Positions 42,679-51,701 of a stretch of DNA of 64,000 bases are shown here, one piece after another; the stretch's first letter is position 1, and each line of letters opens with the position of its first letter. The position numbers were made by a program, and so were the translations under genes. The DNA lies in the NCBI GenBank assembly GCA_003279005.1, contig QCBY01000002.1, forward strand, positions 105,208 through 169,207. Reading direction: 5' to 3'. Below the pieces are notes generated by a model. The model had not been told where the DNA came from. It did no database searches and saw nothing but the letters and a program-made list of their open reading frames with translations. This stretch comes from Prochlorococcus sp. AG-347-J22. Lineage in GTDB: Bacteria > Cyanobacteriota > Cyanobacteriia > PCC-6307 > Cyanobiaceae.

Positions 42679-44181
42679 TTGAAAAAATTAAAATTAACTC
42701 CTTCTTCAATAACATTCCTACCAGTATTAGTTTGCATTCCTTTAGCATACGAACTTTTAATTAATTTCCATAGTGGAGGAATAGAAATATTTAAAGAATT
42801 TACTATTTCTGCTATAAATCCAAAAATTAATAATGAAATCATTATTACATTAATAAAAAGATTAAATGAAACAATATTTATTGCATTTTCTAGTTGGCTA
42901 ATAAGTATTATTTTTGGAGTTATTTTTGGGATTTTATGCTCAGATATTTTATATAAATTCTTAATTCTACCCATGTTTTTAAAAAGATTTATAAAGTTAA
43001 TTTTGACTATTACAAGATCAATTCATGAAATATTTTGGGGACTTATACTAATGCAAATATATGGTATTAATTTTTCAATTGGAATAATAGCTATTTGCAT
43101 TCCTTATATTGCTATAAATGCAAAAGTTTTCAGTGAGCAAATTGCAAATATTGATCTTAAAACTATTAAATCTATAAAACAAATAAATGGTAATAATTTT
43201 TCCTCTTTGATAACTTTAGTTTGGTCTCCAGTTATAGAGACCTTTAAAAATTTTGGGCTATACCGTTTAGAGTGTGCCATAAGAAGTACAACAGTTTTAG
43301 GATTATTTGGAATAGGAGGAATAGGCACAAGTATATTTTCGTCCTTTCAATCTTTAAATTTCAAAGAACTATGGACTTATCTATGGGGTTTAGCTTTTTT
43401 AATAATTATCTCAAAAGAACTTTTCAAAAAAATTAATCTTTTTAATACTCCTAAGAATTTCTTGTTGAATTTTGTAATAGCTTTATTTTTTTTTAGTATG
43501 TTTTCTTTATTTTTCTTTATTTATTTTATTTTTACTAAAAATACAATACCTTCCAACTCTATAAATAATCTATTGATATTAAACTCTAGTTTTTTTTCAA
43601 ATGATTTTTTAAAGCTATTTTTAGAAACAATAGTTTTAAGTCTTTTATCCACAGGAGTAGCTGTAAGTTTTCCTCCACTTTTAATACTAATTTTTAATAA
43701 TAAAATTGGAATTTCAATAATCAGGTCAATATCATTCCTATTTCGTTTAATACCACCACCATTAATAATTTTAATGCTTTTAATGTTTAATAATCCTTCA
43801 ATATCTCTAGCAGCATTAACATTAGGATTACATAATGCTGCAATAACAAGCAAATTACTTTTGGGAAATTTATATAGTCAAGATAATAAAGAATACATTG
43901 CGATGAAATCACTAGGAGTTGCAAAAAGATCTAGTTGGCTTTTGGGATTATTTGTTAAACAGGCAAGAAGTTACTTAGCATATTGTGCTTACAGATCTGA
44001 CATAATTATCAGAGAAACAGCTATAGTTGGATTAATTGGTAGTGTTGGCTTAGGTTGGCAACTTCAAGAATCATTGAGTTCATTTGCGTGGGATGAAGTC
44101 ATAATAATATTATTTGCTTATAGCTCAATTGCAATATTTGGAGAATTAATAAATGGTAAAATCAAAAGAAATCTAACTTGA
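42679..44181 (+). CDS. phnE: PhnE-type permease, two units fused
   Basis: A 500-residue permease, about twice the usual 260-270. Two halves each carry the family's ending: GLYRLECAIRSTTVLGLFGIGGIGTSIFSS near 192-221 and AYRSDIIIRETAIVGLIGSVGLGWQLQES near 433-461, each preceded by an EAA-like loop. About 12 hydrophobic segments fit two six-span domains. The fusion would form the entire membrane channel from one chain. Starts at TTG. A strong terminator overlaps the stop. Confidence 0.87.
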   Translation: MKKLKLTPSSITFLPVLVCIPLAYELLINFHSGGIEIFKEFTISAINPKINNEIIITLIKRLNETIFIAFSSWLISIIFGVIFGILCSDILYKFLILPMFLKRFIKLILTITRSIHEIFWGLILMQIYGINFSIGIIAICIPYIAINAKVFSEQIANIDLKTIKSIKQINGNNFSSLITLVWSPVIETFKNFGLYRLECAIRSTTVLGLFGIGGIGTSIFSSFQSLNFKELWTYLWGLAFLIIISKELFKKINLFNTPKNFLLNFVIALFFFSMFSLFFFIYFIFTKNTIPSNSINNLLILNSSFFSNDFLKLFLETIVLSLLSTGVAVSFPPLLILIFNNKIGISIIRSISFLFRLIPPPLIILMLLMFNNPSISLAALTLGLHNAAITSKLLLGNLYSQDNKEYIAMKSLGVAKRSSWLLGLFVKQARSYLAYCAYRSDIIIRETAIVGLIGSVGLGWQLQESLSSFAWDEVIIILFAYSSIAIFGELINGKIKRNLT

Positions 44182-44218
44182 TTATTAAATAAATATTTAT
44201 TAAATCAAGTTAGTTAAT
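44173..44218 (+). terminator. Strong terminator at the end of phnE
   Basis: CTAACTTGATT (44173-44183) and AATCAAGTTAG (44203-44213) form an 11-bp perfect stem, with a further AT-rich inner pairing, followed by TTAATTTTT. The phnE TGA lies inside the left arm. It may also insulate the GDSL hydrolase gene that begins at 44224. Confidence 0.85.
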
Positions 44219-44223
44219 TTTTA

Positions 44224-44874
44224 ATGATTTTAGTGCCCATTTTACCAAAACAATTGATTGTAATTGGAGATAGTTCAGTATATGGATGGGGAGACACTGA
44301 GGGAGGATGGTGCGAAAGACTTAGAAAAGATTGGTCCAAAATTCAAAATGCTCCAATTATTTATCAACTGGGTGTGAGAGGAGATGGAATTGAAAAGGTT
44401 TCTTTTCGATGGGAAAAAGAATGGTCTTCAAGAGGAGAAACAAGAAGGAATAAACCTAAAGCCATCCTTTTAAATGTGGGGCTTAATGATACGCCCACAA
44501 TTGGTCAGAAAAACGGCAGGCATCAATTAGAGATAAATGGGTTCGAATATGGATTAGAAAGATTAATTTTTGCAATGAAATCCCAAACTCAAGTTTTTGT
44601 AATTGGTCTAACACCCGTTGATGAGAACAAAATGCCTTTTGCTGGATGTCTTTGGTATTCAAATAAATTTTGTCATTCTTATGAAAGGAGAATGGAAGAA
44701 GTATGTATTAATCAAAATGTCCCATTCCTTCCAACTTTTAGAGAAATGTACTTTGACCAAAGAAGTAAAAATTGGATCTCAGAAGATGGTATTCATTTAA
44801 ATTCAAATGGACATTTTTGGATTTATCAACGTCTTAAAAGTTGGGATGTTCTAAAAAAGTGGAAGGAATCTTAA
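44224..44874 (+). CDS. SGNH/GDSL-family hydrolase
   Basis: A 216-residue SGNH hydrolase: block I IGDSSVYGWGD (nucleophile Ser), block II/III VLNVGLNDT-like LNVGLNDTPTIG, and the Asp/His pair in SEDGIHLNSNGH. No signal peptide, so cytosolic. Expected to be an esterase or lipase-like enzyme; substrate unknown. It is separated from phnE by a terminator, so it is probably a separate unit, and it converges on the DUF92 gene. Confidence 0.83.
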   Translation: MILVPILPKQLIVIGDSSVYGWGDTEGGWCERLRKDWSKIQNAPIIYQLGVRGDGIEKVSFRWEKEWSSRGETRRNKPKAILLNVGLNDTPTIGQKNGRHQLEINGFEYGLERLIFAMKSQTQVFVIGLTPVDENKMPFAGCLWYSNKFCHSYERRMEEVCINQNVPFLPTFREMYFDQRSKNWISEDGIHLNSNGHFWIYQRLKSWDVLKKWKES

Positions 44875-44877
44875 TAT

Positions 44878-45621
44878 TTAATTTGAAAGATTTAAATAAG
44901 AAATAAACATAAAAATAGCAATTATAGATGCGATACTTGTTTGAATAGCATTTACAAATTCATTACTTAATTGATATTGTTCTTGAAATTTAGCTCCAAT
45001 AATACTTTCAGATATTGTTGCTAAGAATCCAGAAATTGAAACTATCAAAAATTGATTTTTTGTAGTAATAATAGATAAAACAAGCATTATTAATGTCATA
45101 AATATTGACCCTATTAGGCTTGCTAAAATACCTTCAAAACTAACTCCTCCTTCAGTTCCTCTACCAACCTTTTTAAATGAAGTAATTAGATATGTATTTT
45201 TCCCAAATCTTTTTCCTATTTCACTGCCAAAAGTATCTGCCAACTTTGCAGCGAAACTTGCAGCGAAACCAATTTTGTAAAAAATTAAATTAGCAAAATT
45301 CAATTTAATCATAATCGCAAAAAATAATCCAGTTGAAGCTGATCCCCAAACATTTTCAGGTCCTCTTCTTCCTCCTCTTTTTTCAGCTATCCCTTTTTGG
45401 CTTTTAAATTTATAACCTAATTTAGTTACAAGAGATCCAAATAATAAATAAATCACAACAGAACTCCAACCTTGCCATGATAAACATCCCCATAAGATAG
45501 AACCTAAAACTCCAGCACTTATCCATCCTTTTTTAGTCATTAAAGGGACTCTACATAACAAAGAAATTAAAACAAAATTTATGAAAAAACCAAAAATAAA
45601 ACTATTAAAAAAGAAACTCAT
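44878..45621 (-). CDS. DUF92 family membrane protein
   Basis: A 247-residue protein with about six hydrophobic segments and the DUF92 pattern: KKGWISAGVLGSILWGCLSW, KRGGRRGPENVWGSASTGLFFAI, ASFAAKLADTFGSEIGKRFGK, GTEGGVSFEGILASLIGSI. In plants the related VTE6 is a phytyl-phosphate kinase for tocopherol and chlorophyll recycling; whether this one does the same is uncertain. Three bases from rsmE, same strand. Confidence 0.84.
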   Translation of the reverse strand: MSFFFNSFIFGFFINFVLISLLCRVPLMTKKGWISAGVLGSILWGCLSWQGWSSVVIYLLFGSLVTKLGYKFKSQKGIAEKRGGRRGPENVWGSASTGLFFAIMIKLNFANLIFYKIGFAASFAAKLADTFGSEIGKRFGKNTYLITSFKKVGRGTEGGVSFEGILASLIGSIFMTLIMLVLSIITTKNQFLIVSISGFLATISESIIGAKFQEQYQLSNEFVNAIQTSIASIIAIFMFISYLNLSN

Positions 45622-45624
45622 TAT

Positions 45625-46404
45625 TCATAATTTATTTTTTAATTTTAAATCATTACGCCATTGATTAAGAATTGATGCTGCATTAACAGTAGCTGTTGAA
45701 GTTCTTAAAATAGTATCTGAAAGTTTAACAAAAGGAATTTTATTTTTAACAAAAAATTCAATTTCACTTTTTGACCAACCTCCCTCTGGTCCAATTACAT
45801 TCCATAATACTCTACTTTTTTTATCTAAAAGATTTTGCTTTTTTTTTAACCAATGATTTAAATTTTCGGAACTACTATTTCTTGTAGCAGAGATAGAAAT
45901 TATATCTTTGGAATCTCTAGAATCAATCCAATTTATTAAATTAACTCCATTTAATATATGCGGTTTCCATAATCTTTCACTTTGTTCGACAGCTTCATTA
46001 ATTATCGAATTCCATCTTATAGTTTTTTTTGAAAAGTTAGAAATTTTTTTAACCTGTCTTTCTGAAAATAAAGGTTGTATAAAATCAATACCTATTTCAG
46101 TGCACATTTTGATAATATCTTCAAAGCCATTCTTTGGAACAACGACAGCTATTCCTAATGTAAATTTTTCTTTTTCTTGAAAAAAATAAGGCTTATCAAT
46201 ATTATTTATCTCTATGAAATTATTTTCCAGATTCTTTGCTTTCCATAATGCTCCTTGACCATTAGTTATGAAAATTTCTGTTCCAAATTTTATTCGCATT
46301 ACTTTATTTACATAGTGCGCTTCATCTTTTGTAAGTTTTATATTTTTGTTCTTGTTACTAATTATTCTCTCGTTCTGAATAAGTAATCTTATTAAATTAT
46401 CCAT
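45625..46404 (-). CDS. rsmE: 16S rRNA m3U1498 methyltransferase RsmE
   Basis: A 259-residue SPOUT methyltransferase: N-terminal PUA-like domain (EAHYVNKVMRIKFGTEIFITNG), then the knotted fold with VVPKNGFEDIIKMCTEIGID, RWNSIINEAVEQSERL, NVIGPEGGWSKSEIEFF and LSDTILRTSTATVNAASIL. It methylates U1498 of 16S rRNA. Upstream partner DUF3531 is 10 bases away. Confidence 0.93.
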   Translation of the reverse strand: MDNLIRLLIQNERIISNKNKNIKLTKDEAHYVNKVMRIKFGTEIFITNGQGALWKAKNLENNFIEINNIDKPYFFQEKEKFTLGIAVVVPKNGFEDIIKMCTEIGIDFIQPLFSERQVKKISNFSKKTIRWNSIINEAVEQSERLWKPHILNGVNLINWIDSRDSKDIISISATRNSSSENLNHWLKKKQNLLDKKSRVLWNVIGPEGGWSKSEIEFFVKNKIPFVKLSDTILRTSTATVNAASILNQWRNDLKLKNKL

Positions 46405-46413
46405 ATATAAGAA

Positions 46414-46857
46414 TTAATTTTTAAAAACTAAATCTTCATGTTCCTCAATTGACCAATCACTGTTTTCGCCACCAATTATTAATTCATCAATTTTTACATA
46501 ATTATTGGATATCTCATTTAAGGAATTTATTAAAATATCAATAGAAAGCGAATCTGAAGTGCCAAAATCTACCCAACATCGAGACCAAAGATTTTGATAT
46601 TCCATTACACCCAAATTATGCATCAAAGCTGGTAAGGAAGATTCATTTCTTTGATTATCGTAAGACATCCAACTTAAATCGGAACCTTCTTCATGAGTTT
46701 GTAAGTTCTCAGAGTTAAAACCACCTAGCCTGCCTAAAACATACCAACTATCAAAAACACCATCCAAATAGTTTTTTTCAGCTTCAGTTGGTATTTCAAA
46801 AAATTTTATCCAAATCCAACAATTAAAAGGATCAACTTCCCTAAATATAATATTCAT
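46414..46857 (-). CDS. DUF3531 protein
   Basis: A 147-residue acidic, Trp-rich soluble protein (MNIIFREVDPFNCWIWIKFFEIPTEAEKNYLDGVFDSWYVLGRLGGFNS...). The YVLGRLGGFN and LPALMHNLGVMEYQNLWSRCWVDFGT blocks fit DUF3531, a cyanobacterial and plant-plastid family of unknown function. First gene of the unit with rsmE and DUF92, divergent from the ABC ATPase. Confidence 0.82.
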   Translation of the reverse strand: MNIIFREVDPFNCWIWIKFFEIPTEAEKNYLDGVFDSWYVLGRLGGFNSENLQTHEEGSDLSWMSYDNQRNESSLPALMHNLGVMEYQNLWSRCWVDFGTSDSLSIDILINSLNEISNNYVKIDELIIGGENSDWSIEEHEDLVFKN

Positions 46858-46940
46858 TATTAATGTTAGTTTTTTAGGTTTATAATTATTATAAGTTGGT
46901 TATTCAAAGTTTAAAATTTATAGCTAAAACTAAATTAATA

Positions 46941-47588
46941 ATGCTTGATTTAAAAGAAATAACTTATCAGCCTCAAACAGGTAATAAAAAAATACTAGAT
47001 GATATTAGTTTCACTATTTATGAAAATGAGATTATATTAATTTGTGGAAGTAGTGGCTCGGGGAAAACAACTCTACTAGAAATAATAAGTGGATTAACCA
47101 TTCCCCAAAAAGGAAGAATTACCTGGAAAAATAAAATTATTTCTCCAAGGCAAAGAAGGTGGGTAAGTGGAGTAGTATTTCAATTTCCAGAAAGATACTT
47201 TTTAGGGACAACAGTTGGTAAAGAATTAAAAATTGGCCATAAAAGTTTAAGAAAAAAAAATATAGATATAGTTTTAAAAAAAGTTGGATTATCTGGTATA
47301 AATTTGACCCAGCCTCCAGAACAACTTAGTGGAGGACAACAAAGAAGATTAGCCGTGGCAGTTCAACTTGTGAGAAATCCAACAATTCTATTACTCGATG
47401 AACCCACTGCTGGACTTGATTTTTCAATGAAAAATGATGTTAAAGATTTAATTCTTAATCTAAAAAATAAAAATACTATAGTAATCGTTACTCATGAACT
47501 CTCCTTATTTGAGGGGATACCGTCTAAAATATTAACTCTAGACAGAGGAAAGATTAAAAATTTAGTGAAAATAAATCATGGTGGATAA
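46941..47588 (+). CDS. ABC transporter ATPase (ABCI11-like)
   Basis: 215 residues from the ATG at 46941; the track's TTG start adds 15 residues (VIQSLKFIAKTKLI) that do not belong to an ABC fold. Walker [14 protein letters not shown]-loop [10 protein letters not shown], signature [15 protein letters not shown], Walker [14 protein letters not shown]-loop [10 protein letters not shown]. The FPE Q-loop is like cobalt/nickel (CbiO/EcfA) ATPases and the plant plastid ABCI11. No permease is adjacent, so its transporter is unknown. It overlaps hslO by 11 bases. Confidence 0.85.
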   Translation: MLDLKEITYQPQTGNKKILDDISFTIYENEIILICGSSGSGKTTLLEIISGLTIPQKGRITWKNKIISPRQRRWVSGVVFQFPERYFLGTTVGKELKIGHKSLRKKNIDIVLKKVGLSGINLTQPPEQLSGGQQRRLAVAVQLVRNPTILLLDEPTAGLDFSMKNDVKDLILNLKNKNTIVIVTHELSLFEGIPSKILTLDRGKIKNLVKINHGG

Positions 47589-48480
47589 AATTGTAAGAGC
47601 AACTGCTGCTAATGGGGGGATAAGACTAGTTGCAGTATTAACAACAGACGCCTCTATAGAAGCAAAAAAGAGGCATGGACTATCATATTTAACAACATCC
47701 ATAATAGGCAGAGCTTTCAGCGCATCTCTTCTATTGGCAAGTTCGATGAAGGTAATGCATGGTAGAGTTACTTTAAGAGTTAGATCTGATGGTCCTTTAA
47801 AAGGTTTACTAGTAGATGCAGGAAGAGATGCGAAAGTTAGAGGTTATGTGGGCAATCCTAATTTAGAACTAGATTTAGTCAAAACTAAATCAAATCAATA
47901 TTCTTTTGATTTTACAAAAGCACTTGGGACAGGTTATTTAAATGTAATTCGAGATCATGGATTTGGTGAACCTTTTACTAGTACTGTTGAGTTAGTGAAT
48001 GGGAATATTGCAGAAGATTTAGCCTCTTATTTATATCATTCTGAGCAGACTCCTTCGGCAGTATTTATCGGAGAAAAGATTAAAAATAAAAATATAATAT
48101 GTAGCGGAGGATTGTTAGCACAAGTAATGCCTAAAAAAGAAACTGATCCATTATTAGTTGCATTGCTTGAGGAAAGATGTAAAGAAATTAATTCTTTTAG
48201 TGAGGAACTTTTTAAATCAAAAGATAATCTTCTTTCACTAATAAAAAATATTTTTCCAGACATTGATGATAAATCAATTTCTGAAAAAGCTCGAACTCAA
48301 AAAGTTACGTTTGAATGCAGGTGTTCCAGGCAAAGAAGTTTAAATGCTATAAAAATGCTTGATAAAAATGAATTGGAAGATATTTTAAAAAAAGAAGGAA
48401 AAGCTGAATTAGTTTGCGAATTTTGCAAGAAAAAATACTTAATAAATTTTGATGAGATTCAAGAAATTATTAAAAATTAA
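47578..48480 (+). CDS. hslO: Redox-regulated chaperone Hsp33 (HslO)
   Basis: A 300-residue Hsp33: [18 protein letters not shown] at the N-terminus, [26 protein letters not shown], and the zinc-binding CxC (Cys247 and Cys249, ECRCSR) and CxxC (Cys280 and Cys283, CEFC) switch. Oxidation releases zinc, unfolds the C-terminus and activates the chaperone. Its ATG lies inside the ABC ATPase gene, suggesting coupled translation. It converges on the CPP1-like gene. Confidence 0.95.
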   Translation: MVDKIVRATAANGGIRLVAVLTTDASIEAKKRHGLSYLTTSIIGRAFSASLLLASSMKVMHGRVTLRVRSDGPLKGLLVDAGRDAKVRGYVGNPNLELDLVKTKSNQYSFDFTKALGTGYLNVIRDHGFGEPFTSTVELVNGNIAEDLASYLYHSEQTPSAVFIGEKIKNKNIICSGGLLAQVMPKKETDPLLVALLEERCKEINSFSEELFKSKDNLLSLIKNIFPDIDDKSISEKARTQKVTFECRCSRQRSLNAIKMLDKNELEDILKKEGKAELVCEFCKKKYLINFDEIQEIIKN

Positions 48481-48481
48481 T

Positions 48482-49156
48482 TTATAGAAAAAAAACTCCT
48501 ATCCATAAAATTATCATTGCTGGCAAACTTTGTATTTTCTGAGTTGATAAAGAGTTATTTGATATTTCTTGAATAAATGAATTAGTTTCAAATAACCCTC
48601 CAAATATTAATCCTATTGAAAGAAAAGTAACACTCCAACCAAGAGAACTAATAAACCTTTTCCCCGATTTAATTTGAACATAGGTAAGAATTAATGTTGA
48701 AAGAGAAAGCAAAAGTCTATTGTAAGGATCAGGACTAATAAAAAGTAATATCAAAAATAATAAGCCAAAAGATAATTTTATTGAAAGATTATCAAATGAG
48801 TAAGGGTTAATTTTTGGGAGGTTATTATCATTTGACTTTTTAAGATTATAATTTAAACTTTTAATTTTTGATAAGAGAGGAAAATCATTATTAATAAGTT
48901 TATTAATCTGCTTCTCTTTTTTAGAGGCATTTTGAGCTTCAAAACTAACATTCCCTGATTGTCTCGCTTTCAAACTGCCCATTAATAATTGATCAAAAGA
49001 TGATTCTATTCTTGCCTTAAGTATCATATCCTCGCCAGCCTCTTTGACTTTAGTATCTCTTGCCTTCTGAATGTCTTCAAAATCAGCGCCCTCATTAATT
49101 CCTAATATTTCATAAGGTGATTTATCTGGATTGTTTTTGCTGTTATAGGGATCCAA
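48482..49156 (-). CDS. CPP1-like (DnaJ-like) membrane protein
   Basis: A 224-residue protein: NPDKSPYEILGINEGADFEDIQKARDTKVKE at about 8-38 is a J-like domain without the HPD motif, followed by a linker and about four membrane helices from 125 onward. This is the DUF3353/CPP1-like plan of cyanobacteria and plastids, where the relative CPP1 stabilises a protochlorophyllide reductase and acts in import. Its exact role here is inferred. Confidence 0.8.
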   Translation of the reverse strand: MDPYNSKNNPDKSPYEILGINEGADFEDIQKARDTKVKEAGEDMILKARIESSFDQLLMGSLKARQSGNVSFEAQNASKKEKQINKLINNDFPLLSKIKSLNYNLKKSNDNNLPKINPYSFDNLSIKLSFGLLFLILLFISPDPYNRLLLSLSTLILTYVQIKSGKRFISSLGWSVTFLSIGLIFGGLFETNSFIQEISNNSLSTQKIQSLPAMIILWIGVFFL

Positions 49157-49208
49157 TTTGTTTTTTAAAATATCTATAGATTAACTAATTTTATTATTCA
49201 TTAAGAGT

Positions 49209-50846
49209 TTACAAAACAATTGGTTCAACTCCACTAACAACAGGTGCTACCTTTTTCAAATTTAAACTTCCATTGTCTTCTATAAATTGATTAAGATTCC
49301 ACTGGTTTTTAAAAAGAATCACTGGCCTGTTCCAACAATCCTTGACTACTTTACAGTTAAAGGCTCTTCCTAATTCTTCAATAGCGGTCCATCCATCCGA
49401 AACCCATCTTGCCAATTGATAAGACATTGATTCAAGATTGGCATCTACTCCATATTCATTTTTTAATCTATGAATTACGACATCCAACTGTAATTGTCCT
49501 ACGGCTGCAAGGATAGGATCTCTTTTACTCTCATCAAAATCATAGAGAATTTGAACAGCGCCTTCTTCACGAAGTTCGTTTACTCCTTTTCTAAAGTTTT
49601 TAAATGCAGAAGGATTAGGATTTCTTAACCAACTAAATATTTCGGGGCTAAAGGAAGGTATACCCTCATATTCAAGATGTGAACCTGTATAAAGGGTATC
49701 TCCAATAGAAAACATTCCTGGATTATTCAGTCCAATAACATCCCCAGGATAGGCATCATCTACAACTTCTCTATCTTGGCCAAATATTTTCTGAGGTCGC
49801 GATAATCTAATTGTCTTTCCTGTTCTAGAATGTTTAACTGACATATCCTTTTCAAATTTTCCACTGCAAACTCTTATAAAAGCAACTCTGTCTCTATGTT
49901 TTGGATCCATATTTGCCTGCAATTTGAAAACGAAACCGCTAAATTCATCGCTTGCAGGCTCAATATCCCCTTTATTGCTATTTCTTGAAGTTGGTTTTTG
50001 AGCCATTTTTAAAAAACTATCTAAAAAGGGTCTAACCCCAAAATTAGTCATTGCCGAACCAAAGAAAATCGGAGTAAGTGAACCATTGAAAATTTCTTCT
50101 TTTTCAAATTTCGAACCTGCCTCGTCAAGAACCTCAAGCTCTTCAAGAGAGATATCAAGCAATTTTTTCTCTACATAATTTGAAAGTTCTTTATCATCTA
50201 AACTCATTCTTTTCTCATTTGACTGTTTGCCCCTAACAGCCTTATCAAACAAAATGACCTCTCTAGTGAACCTATCAATAACTCCTCTAAATTCCTCTCC
50301 CATTCCAATTGGCCAATTTACTGGCAAAGTATTTAAACCCAGCTCTGATTCAATTTCATCTAGCAAAGAAAAGGGTTCTCTTCCAGGTCTATCCATTTTA
50401 TTTATAAAAGTAAATATAGGTATTTTTCTCATTCTGCATACTTCAAATAACTTTCTTGTTTGAGGTTCTAATCCTTTAGCTGCGTCTTCAAGCATAACCG
50501 CATTATCAGCTGCAGCTAAAGTTCTATAAGTATCTTCAGAAAAATCTTTATGGCCAGGAGTATCTAAAAGATTTATTATTGATGCTTCATATTCAAATTG
50601 CAAAACAGTAGAAGTTATTGAAATACCTCTTTGTTTCTCAAGTTCCATCCAGTCAGAAGTAGCTTTCCTTTGATTTCCTCTTGCTTTTACGGCTCCCGCT
50701 TGCTGTATAGCCCCTCCATACAATAGAAGTTTTTCAGTTAGGGTTGTTTTACCAGCATCAGGATGTGAAATAATCGCAAAATTTCTTCTTTTGTTTACCG
50801 CCTCTAAAATATTTTTAATTTCTAAGTCTTTTGCTCCTGTAGTCAT
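49209..50846 (-). CDS. prfC: Peptide chain release factor 3
   Basis: About 545 residues from the ATG at 50846; the track's longer start (50888) adds 14 residues that would overlap the upstream methyltransferase by 14 bases. GTPase motifs: [10 protein letters not shown] (G1), [15 protein letters not shown] (G3), NKMDR (G4), with [11 protein letters not shown]. Later RF3-specific blocks [25 protein letters not shown]. It recycles RF1/RF2 from ribosomes after termination. RF3 is patchily distributed, so its presence is worth noting. Confidence 0.92.
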   Translation of the reverse strand: MTTGAKDLEIKNILEAVNKRRNFAIISHPDAGKTTLTEKLLLYGGAIQQAGAVKARGNQRKATSDWMELEKQRGISITSTVLQFEYEASIINLLDTPGHKDFSEDTYRTLAAADNAVMLEDAAKGLEPQTRKLFEVCRMRKIPIFTFINKMDRPGREPFSLLDEIESELGLNTLPVNWPIGMGEEFRGVIDRFTREVILFDKAVRGKQSNEKRMSLDDKELSNYVEKKLLDISLEELEVLDEAGSKFEKEEIFNGSLTPIFFGSAMTNFGVRPFLDSFLKMAQKPTSRNSNKGDIEPASDEFSGFVFKLQANMDPKHRDRVAFIRVCSGKFEKDMSVKHSRTGKTIRLSRPQKIFGQDREVVDDAYPGDVIGLNNPGMFSIGDTLYTGSHLEYEGIPSFSPEIFSWLRNPNPSAFKNFRKGVNELREEGAVQILYDFDESKRDPILAAVGQLQLDVVIHRLKNEYGVDANLESMSYQLARWVSDGWTAIEELGRAFNCKVVKDCWNRPVILFKNQWNLNQFIEDNGSLNLKKVAPVVSGVEPIVL

Positions 50847-50874
50847 TTTCTTTATTTTAGCAATCTCATTATCT

Positions 50875-51570
50875 CTAAACCTTACCATAAATGACTAAAT
50901 ACTGATCACCTTCCTCAAACACTTCCAAAGAAGATAATTTATTATCAAAAATAAAGTTTTTCAATTCTTGTAAAGTGTAAGAGGCCATTAATGAAGCGTA
51001 ATAATCATTAGTCAAAATATCATTATATTTCTCTGCACATTTTTCTTTTAGCTCTAAAGCTAGTTTTTCACTATTTGGTCTTTTTAGATCTTTATGAAAA
51101 TTTATAGTGATATTACTGGATAATTTATCTATGCAATTAAAAAAATCATCAAGGTATGTAATGTGATGAATTAAGCTGTTACTTACAAGTAAACTTATAT
51201 TTTTTTCGCGTGAAATCTCACTAGTTTTTAAACTTTTTATATCAGCACACAAATAGCGTAAATTTTTTAATTGACAACGATTTGGGGAATTTTTCTTATT
51301 TAACTCGGCTATTCTAATCATCTCTTTGGAGCCATCAATCCCAACAACGTCCGCTTTAGGCCACTTTAAAGATAACTTTTCAGATATATTTCCTGGTCCG
51401 CATCCCAGATCAACAATCAATTTGTTTTCATCTAAACAAATATTTTTATTAATCAAAAAATTATTTATTTGATTAATAAGTTTATTCTCTCCCTCAGAAA
51501 AGTCAGCTTTTGCATAAGAAATAACTTGCTCTTTTCTTTCCATTAATTCAGGTTCAGCAATTCTTTCCAT
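50875..51570 (-). CDS. SAM-dependent methyltransferase
   Basis: A 231-residue class I methyltransferase: [16 protein letters not shown] (motif I), [23 protein letters not shown] and a post-motif [10 protein letters not shown]. Substrate not evident; class I methyltransferases of this size often act on small molecules or quinones. Upstream of prfC on the same strand; nrdJ starts divergently about 130 bases away. Confidence 0.83.
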   Translation of the reverse strand: MERIAEPELMERKEQVISYAKADFSEGENKLINQINNFLINKNICLDENKLIVDLGCGPGNISEKLSLKWPKADVVGIDGSKEMIRIAELNKKNSPNRCQLKNLRYLCADIKSLKTSEISREKNISLLVSNSLIHHITYLDDFFNCIDKLSSNITINFHKDLKRPNSEKLALELKEKCAEKYNDILTNDYYASLMASYTLQELKNFIFDNKLSSLEVFEEGDQYLVIYGKV

Positions 51571-51701
51571 AAACTTACGTGAACAAAGATTTCATAATAA
51601 ACATATTTTCACACAAACCGTTAAATAGTGGTAAGAATAGTTGCAGACGCCACAGGTAGAGTTATTCTTCCTTTACAGGTAATTTACATACTTTTTTTAT
51701 C

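Noticed and set aside
51571-51701. Cobalamin riboswitch before nrdJ
   Set aside because: The gap is short and I see no B12-box or conserved core.
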